In this document: piece after piece, positions 5,846 through 8,011 of the stretch
Numbering within the stretch: the first letter of the stretch is position 1
Layout: every line of letters begins with the position of its first letter
Source: Clostridia bacterium
GTDB lineage: Bacteria > Bacillota > Clostridia > Christensenellales > UBA1242
NCBI GenBank assembly: GCA_028702545.1
Contig: JAQVOQ010000047.1
Location: forward strand, 1-8,011
Length of the DNA: 8,011 nt
Reading direction: 5' to 3'
Notes under the pieces: generated by a model
Database searches by the model: none
What the model saw: the letters and a program-made list of their open reading frames with translations, nothing else
What the model was told of the DNA's origin: nothing
Made by a program: the position numbers and the translations under genes

Positions 5846-7666
5846 TTAAACTTTATTTCCGCTTGGTCTAGTACGCATTGATGAATTGTTTTTAACACCT
5901 TTATACGAATTAGTGCCCTTAGCTTTAAAAGCACTCTTATTAGATGAGTTCTTTTTATCATAAAATTTTTGAAAACCTGATTGTGGTTTTTTAAAATTAA
6001 ATCCTGTTCCAGTGCTTTTTGATTCAGTTGAATTTTTAGAATCTGTCATATTTCTATCCTCATAATTTTTTTTAGGGCTCGCTTCCGTCCTGCTATAAGT
6101 TTTTCTTGGAGCATATTCACTTTTAGCGTAAGGCTTTCTATCATAGCTCTTCTCGTCCATTTTAGCATATGGTTTATTTGATGTAAACTCTTTTTTAGTA
6201 TAAGGTCTTTTATCTGAGTTATTTTCATTCCTTTTTACATAAGGCTTTTTAAAACCACTATCATCTCTTTTAGCGTAAAGTTTTCTATTTGTGCTGTTTT
6301 CATCTCTTTTAGTATAAGGTTTTCTATTAGAACGGTTATTGTCGCCAAAACTTTCTTTTTTGTCAAAGTAACTAGGTTTTTTGTTTGCGTCGTCTGCTCT
6401 ATTATATGACGGTTTTTTGTTGTAACTATCTGATTTAGTATAACCTTCTTTTGTAGCATAAGGCTTTCTGTTAGAGTTACCTCTAAAACCACCTCTATTG
6501 TAACTGCTTGACCTAGAAGATGAGTTAGTGCTTGTGATTGAGAATTTCACATCAGTGCTTAAACTGCTTTTTATAATTGTGAAGTTCAATTTTTTAGATA
6601 AAGAATTAAGGCTTGCCATTTGATTACCAGTTGTAATAAATGTATAAGCTATACCCGTATTACCAGCTCTTCCTGTTCTACCAATTCTATGAATATAATA
6701 GTTGTCTATTTCTGGATAATCATAGTTGATTACATAAGTTATGTTATTAACATCAATACCACGAGCGGCAACATCGGTAGCAACTAAAATTCTTGCAACA
6801 CCTTTTTTAAATGCGTTCATAGCTTTTGTACGCTCTGATTGCCTCATATCGCCGTGAATTTCTTTTGCTGGAATGTTTTGTTCGTTTAAATATTCAAACA
6901 AACTAGTTGTCATTTTTTTTGTGTTACAAAAAATTAGAGCAGTTCCGTCAAGTTTTTGTAGCATATCCATTAATAATTGTTTTTTAGCTTTTGGGCTAAC
7001 GGTAATATATTCTTGATGTATGCTTTTTGCAGGGCTATTTGCATCTCCTGCATCAATAGTTATTGGGTTTGTTAAAAACTTTTGTGATAATATTTTAATC
7101 TCTTGGCTCATAGTGGCACTTGCTAAAACGCCTTGTCTTTTGCCAGCTAACTTTCTGCTAATTTCTTCAATATCTTCTCTAAATCCCATTTTTAGCATTT
7201 CGTCCGCTTCATCCAAAACTAGCATATTAACTGTTTCTAGCCTTAAAGTTCTTCTTTCTATATGGTCAATTAATCTTCCCGGCGTGCCTACTATTATTTG
7301 TGGTTTGCCTTTTAGTCCTTCAATTTGTTTATAAATTGGTTGACCACCAAACACTGCAAATACTTTAACACCAGGCATATATTTACATATTTTTTTTAAT
7401 TCTTCGCTAACTTGCGTTGCAAGTTCTCTTGTTGGGCAGATAATTAATACTTGTGGTTTTTTAATCTCCGCGTCAACGCTTTCTAGTGCTGGAATACCAA
7501 AAGCAAGAGTTTTTCCGCTTCCTGTTTGACTAAGTATTATTATATCGTCACCTTTTAATAAAGCTGGTATAGCTTTTTCTTGCACCAAAGTTGGTGTATC
7601 GTGCCCGATATCGTTAATTGCATCCTTAATGTTTTGACTTACTTCAAAGTCGGTGAATTTGTTCAT
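5846..7666 (-). CDS. DEAD-box ATP-dependent RNA helicase (CshA/DeaD type) with repetitive basic C-terminal tail
   Basis: A 606-residue RNA helicase that unwinds RNA in ribosome assembly, RNA decay or cold adaptation. All core motifs are present: the Q motif with Q29, motif I SQTGSGKT (46-53), PTRELA (79-84), TPGR (128-131), DEAD (152-155), SAT (183-185), CNTK (247-250), VATDVAARGID (295-305) and HRIGRTGRAG (326-335). The core ends near residue 375. A tail of about 230 residues follows, rich in Lys, Arg, Ser, Asn and Tyr, with an RGGFRG patch (391-396). About eight degenerate units of 11-13 residues follow, built on RKPY-[AT]-K-[RK]-[DE] (about 398-535). Such tails bind RNA non-specifically and may drive condensates; no folded RRM (as in DbpA) is seen. 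AGGAG (7671-7675) lies 4 bases before the ATG. It has its own promoter with an 85-base leader, as is often seen in cold-regulated helicase genes. Which paralogue it is (CshA, CshB or DeaD) cannot be settled. Confidence 0.93.
   Translation of the reverse strand: MNKFTDFEVSQNIKDAINDIGHDTPTLVQEKAIPALLKGDDIIILSQTGSGKTLAFGIPALESVDAEIKKPQVLIICPTRELATQVSEELKKICKYMPGVKVFAVFGGQPIYKQIEGLKGKPQIIVGTPGRLIDHIERRTLRLETVNMLVLDEADEMLKMGFREDIEEISRKLAGKRQGVLASATMSQEIKILSQKFLTNPITIDAGDANSPAKSIHQEYITVSPKAKKQLLMDMLQKLDGTALIFCNTKKMTTSLFEYLNEQNIPAKEIHGDMRQSERTKAMNAFKKGVARILVATDVAARGIDVNNITYVINYDYPEIDNYYIHRIGRTGRAGNTGIAYTFITTGNQMASLNSLSKKLNFTIIKSSLSTDVKFSITSTNSSSRSSSYNRGGFRGNSNRKPYATKEGYTKSDSYNKKPSYNRADDANKKPSYFDKKESFGDNNRSNRKPYTKRDENSTNRKLYAKRDDSGFKKPYVKRNENNSDKRPYTKKEFTSNKPYAKMDEKSYDRKPYAKSEYAPRKTYSRTEASPKKNYEDRNMTDSKNSTESKSTGTGFNFKKPQSGFQKFYDKKNSSNKSAFKAKGTNSYKGVKNNSSMRTRPSGNKV
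6120..6480 (-). repeat. Degenerate in-frame repeats coding the helicase tail
   Basis: Blocks resembling TTTTAG-(C/T)-(G/A)TAAGG-TTTTCTAT recur on the plus strand near 6121, 6160, 6193, 6232, 6268 and 6307, spaced by 33 or 39 bases. They encode units such as NRKPYTKRDENST, NRKLYAKRDDSGF and KKPYVKRNENNS. Steps in multiples of three keep the frame, so copy number can change without a frameshift. Confidence 0.75.
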
Positions 7667-7759
7667 TTTTCTCCTATTTTATTAGATCTTACTAATATTG
7701 TGCTTTTTATTAACACCATAATTAGCAGTTTCTAATTTTGTGTTTTACACGCAGGCTAT

Positions 7760-7788
7760 ATCCTATCATTAATGACGGATAAAGTCAA
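7760..7788 (-). promoter_or_regulatory. Promoter of the helicase gene
   Basis: On the minus strand TTGACT (7783-7788) and TAGGAT (7760-7765) are spaced by 17 bases, with TG at the extended -10 position. Transcription would start near 7753, giving an untranslated leader of about 85 bases. In it, AATTAG and CTAATT form a small hairpin (loop AAACTG). Confidence 0.65.
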
Positions 7789-7790
7789 CA

Positions 7791-7816
7791 TTTATATTAG
7801 TTTGCCCTAATATAAA
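7791..7816. repeat. Inverted repeat between divergent promoters, operator-like
   Basis: TTTATATTAG (7791-7800) and CTAATATAAA (7807-7816) are perfect 10-bp arms around a 6-base spacer (TTTGCC). It sits just upstream of the helicase -35 (7783-7788) and about 35 bases before the tRNA -35. No T-run follows in either direction, so a protein binding site is likelier than a terminator. Confidence 0.6.
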
Positions 7817-7851
7817 AAAATAATAATAGCAACAGTAATTTAGTTTAATTA

Positions 7852-7880
7852 TTGACAAGTTTTGATATGTGTATTATAAT
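7852..7880 (+). promoter_or_regulatory. Full-consensus promoter of the tRNA gene
   Basis: TTGACA (7852-7857) and TATAAT (7875-7880) both match the sigma-70/sigma-A consensus perfectly and are spaced by 17 bases. Transcription would start near 7887, about 17 bases before the mature tRNA. This is the strongest promoter in the window. Confidence 0.9.
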
Positions 7881-7903
7881 TTTAAAAGTACGATAAATCG
7901 TGC

Positions 7904-7979
7904 GAGCTATTAGCTCAGTTGGTAGAGCAACGGACTCTTAATCCGTGTGTCCAGGGTTCGAGCCCCTGATGGCTCACCA
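7904..7979 (+). tRNA. tRNA-Lys (anticodon CTT)
   Basis: A 76-base cloverleaf. The acceptor stem GAGCTAT pairs with ATGGCTC (one T-G pair), the D stem is GCTC/GAGC, the anticodon stem ACGGA/TCCGT has loop CTCTTAA with anticodon CTT, and the T stem CAGGG/CCCTG has loop TTCGAGC. The discriminator base is A and the CCA end is encoded (7977-7979). It reads AAG codons. The short 5' leader contains a small fold-back (ACGA and TCGT, 7890-7901), which RNase P would remove with the leader. Confidence 0.97.
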
Positions 7980-7981
7980 AT

Positions 7982-8009
7982 AAAAAACGCCTATTAAGGC
8001 GTTTTTTTT
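7982..8009 (+). terminator. Rho-independent terminator of the tRNA gene
   Basis: AAAAAACGCC (7982-7991) pairs with GGCGTTTTTT (7998-8007) around a 6-base loop, and Ts continue to 8009. It begins 3 bases after the CCA end, so the tRNA is transcribed alone. Confidence 0.92.
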
Positions 8010-8011
8010 GT

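Noticed and set aside
6046..6492. Two further minus-strand frames inside the helicase tail
   Set aside because: They arise because the low-complexity repeats stay open in a shifted frame; their peptides are only shifted readings of the tail.
7020..7334. Plus-strand open frame of 104 codons opposite the helicase core
   Set aside because: It is antisense to conserved helicase motifs and has no ribosome binding site.
7904..7979. tRNA as an integration (att) site for a mobile element
   Set aside because: No second copy of the tRNA 3' end and no integrase gene were seen in the window.
1..8011. Reassigned TGA codon (Mollicutes-like code)
   Set aside because: All Trp codons in the genes read are TGG and no gene needs TGA read-through. 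TGA is simply not used as a stop in this small sample.
1..8011. CRISPR array or insertion sequence
   Set aside because: No regularly spaced direct repeats with unique spacers outside the coding repeats, and no transposase frame or terminal repeats, were found.

Overview
The window comes from a low-GC bacterium, most likely an uncultured Firmicutes/Clostridia-type lineage. This rests on the strong A+T bias, consensus and extended -10 sigma-70-type promoters, AGGAG ribosome binding sites, a YkpA-type ABC-F protein and a SipW-type signal peptidase. Stop codons used are TAA and TAG, and Trp is encoded by TGG, so nothing suggests a non-standard code.

Layout: (1) Positions 1-1343, minus strand, hold the first 447 codons of a restriction-modification protein: a PD-(D/E)XK-like nuclease segment followed by an N6-adenine methyltransferase. 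The gene is open at the window edge and has its own promoter at 1419-1447. (2) Positions 1612-1839, plus strand, encode a 75-residue single-pass membrane protein with a charged tail and a terminator at its 3' end. (3) Positions 2060-3646, plus strand, encode a YbiT/YkpA-type ABC-F ATPase with its own promoter and a perfect terminator. (4) Positions 3812-5620, plus strand, form a three-gene secretion operon: a TasA/CalY-like exported protein, an ER/SipW-type signal peptidase I, and a second exported protein with a beta-sandwich-like domain. A strong intercistronic hairpin separates genes one and two, and the third gene starts with TTG. (5) Directly after it, at 5626-5772, lies an unannotated remnant: the last 48 codons of S-adenosylmethionine synthetase (metK), in frame and stop-free but without a start codon. 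It is followed by a bidirectional terminator. (6) Positions 5846-7666, minus strand, encode a DEAD-box RNA helicase with a long, repetitive, basic C-terminal tail. (7) At the right end are a consensus promoter, tRNA-Lys(CTT) and its terminator.

The most coherent system is the export cassette at 3812-5620, in which the dedicated signal peptidase probably processes both neighbouring exported proteins. Its 3' boundary is a truncated metK, which marks a rearrangement at this locus. The ABC-F protein and the helicase are translation and RNA-handling genes and seem unrelated to the cassette. The nuclease-methyltransferase is a probable defence gene whose C-terminal half cannot be seen.
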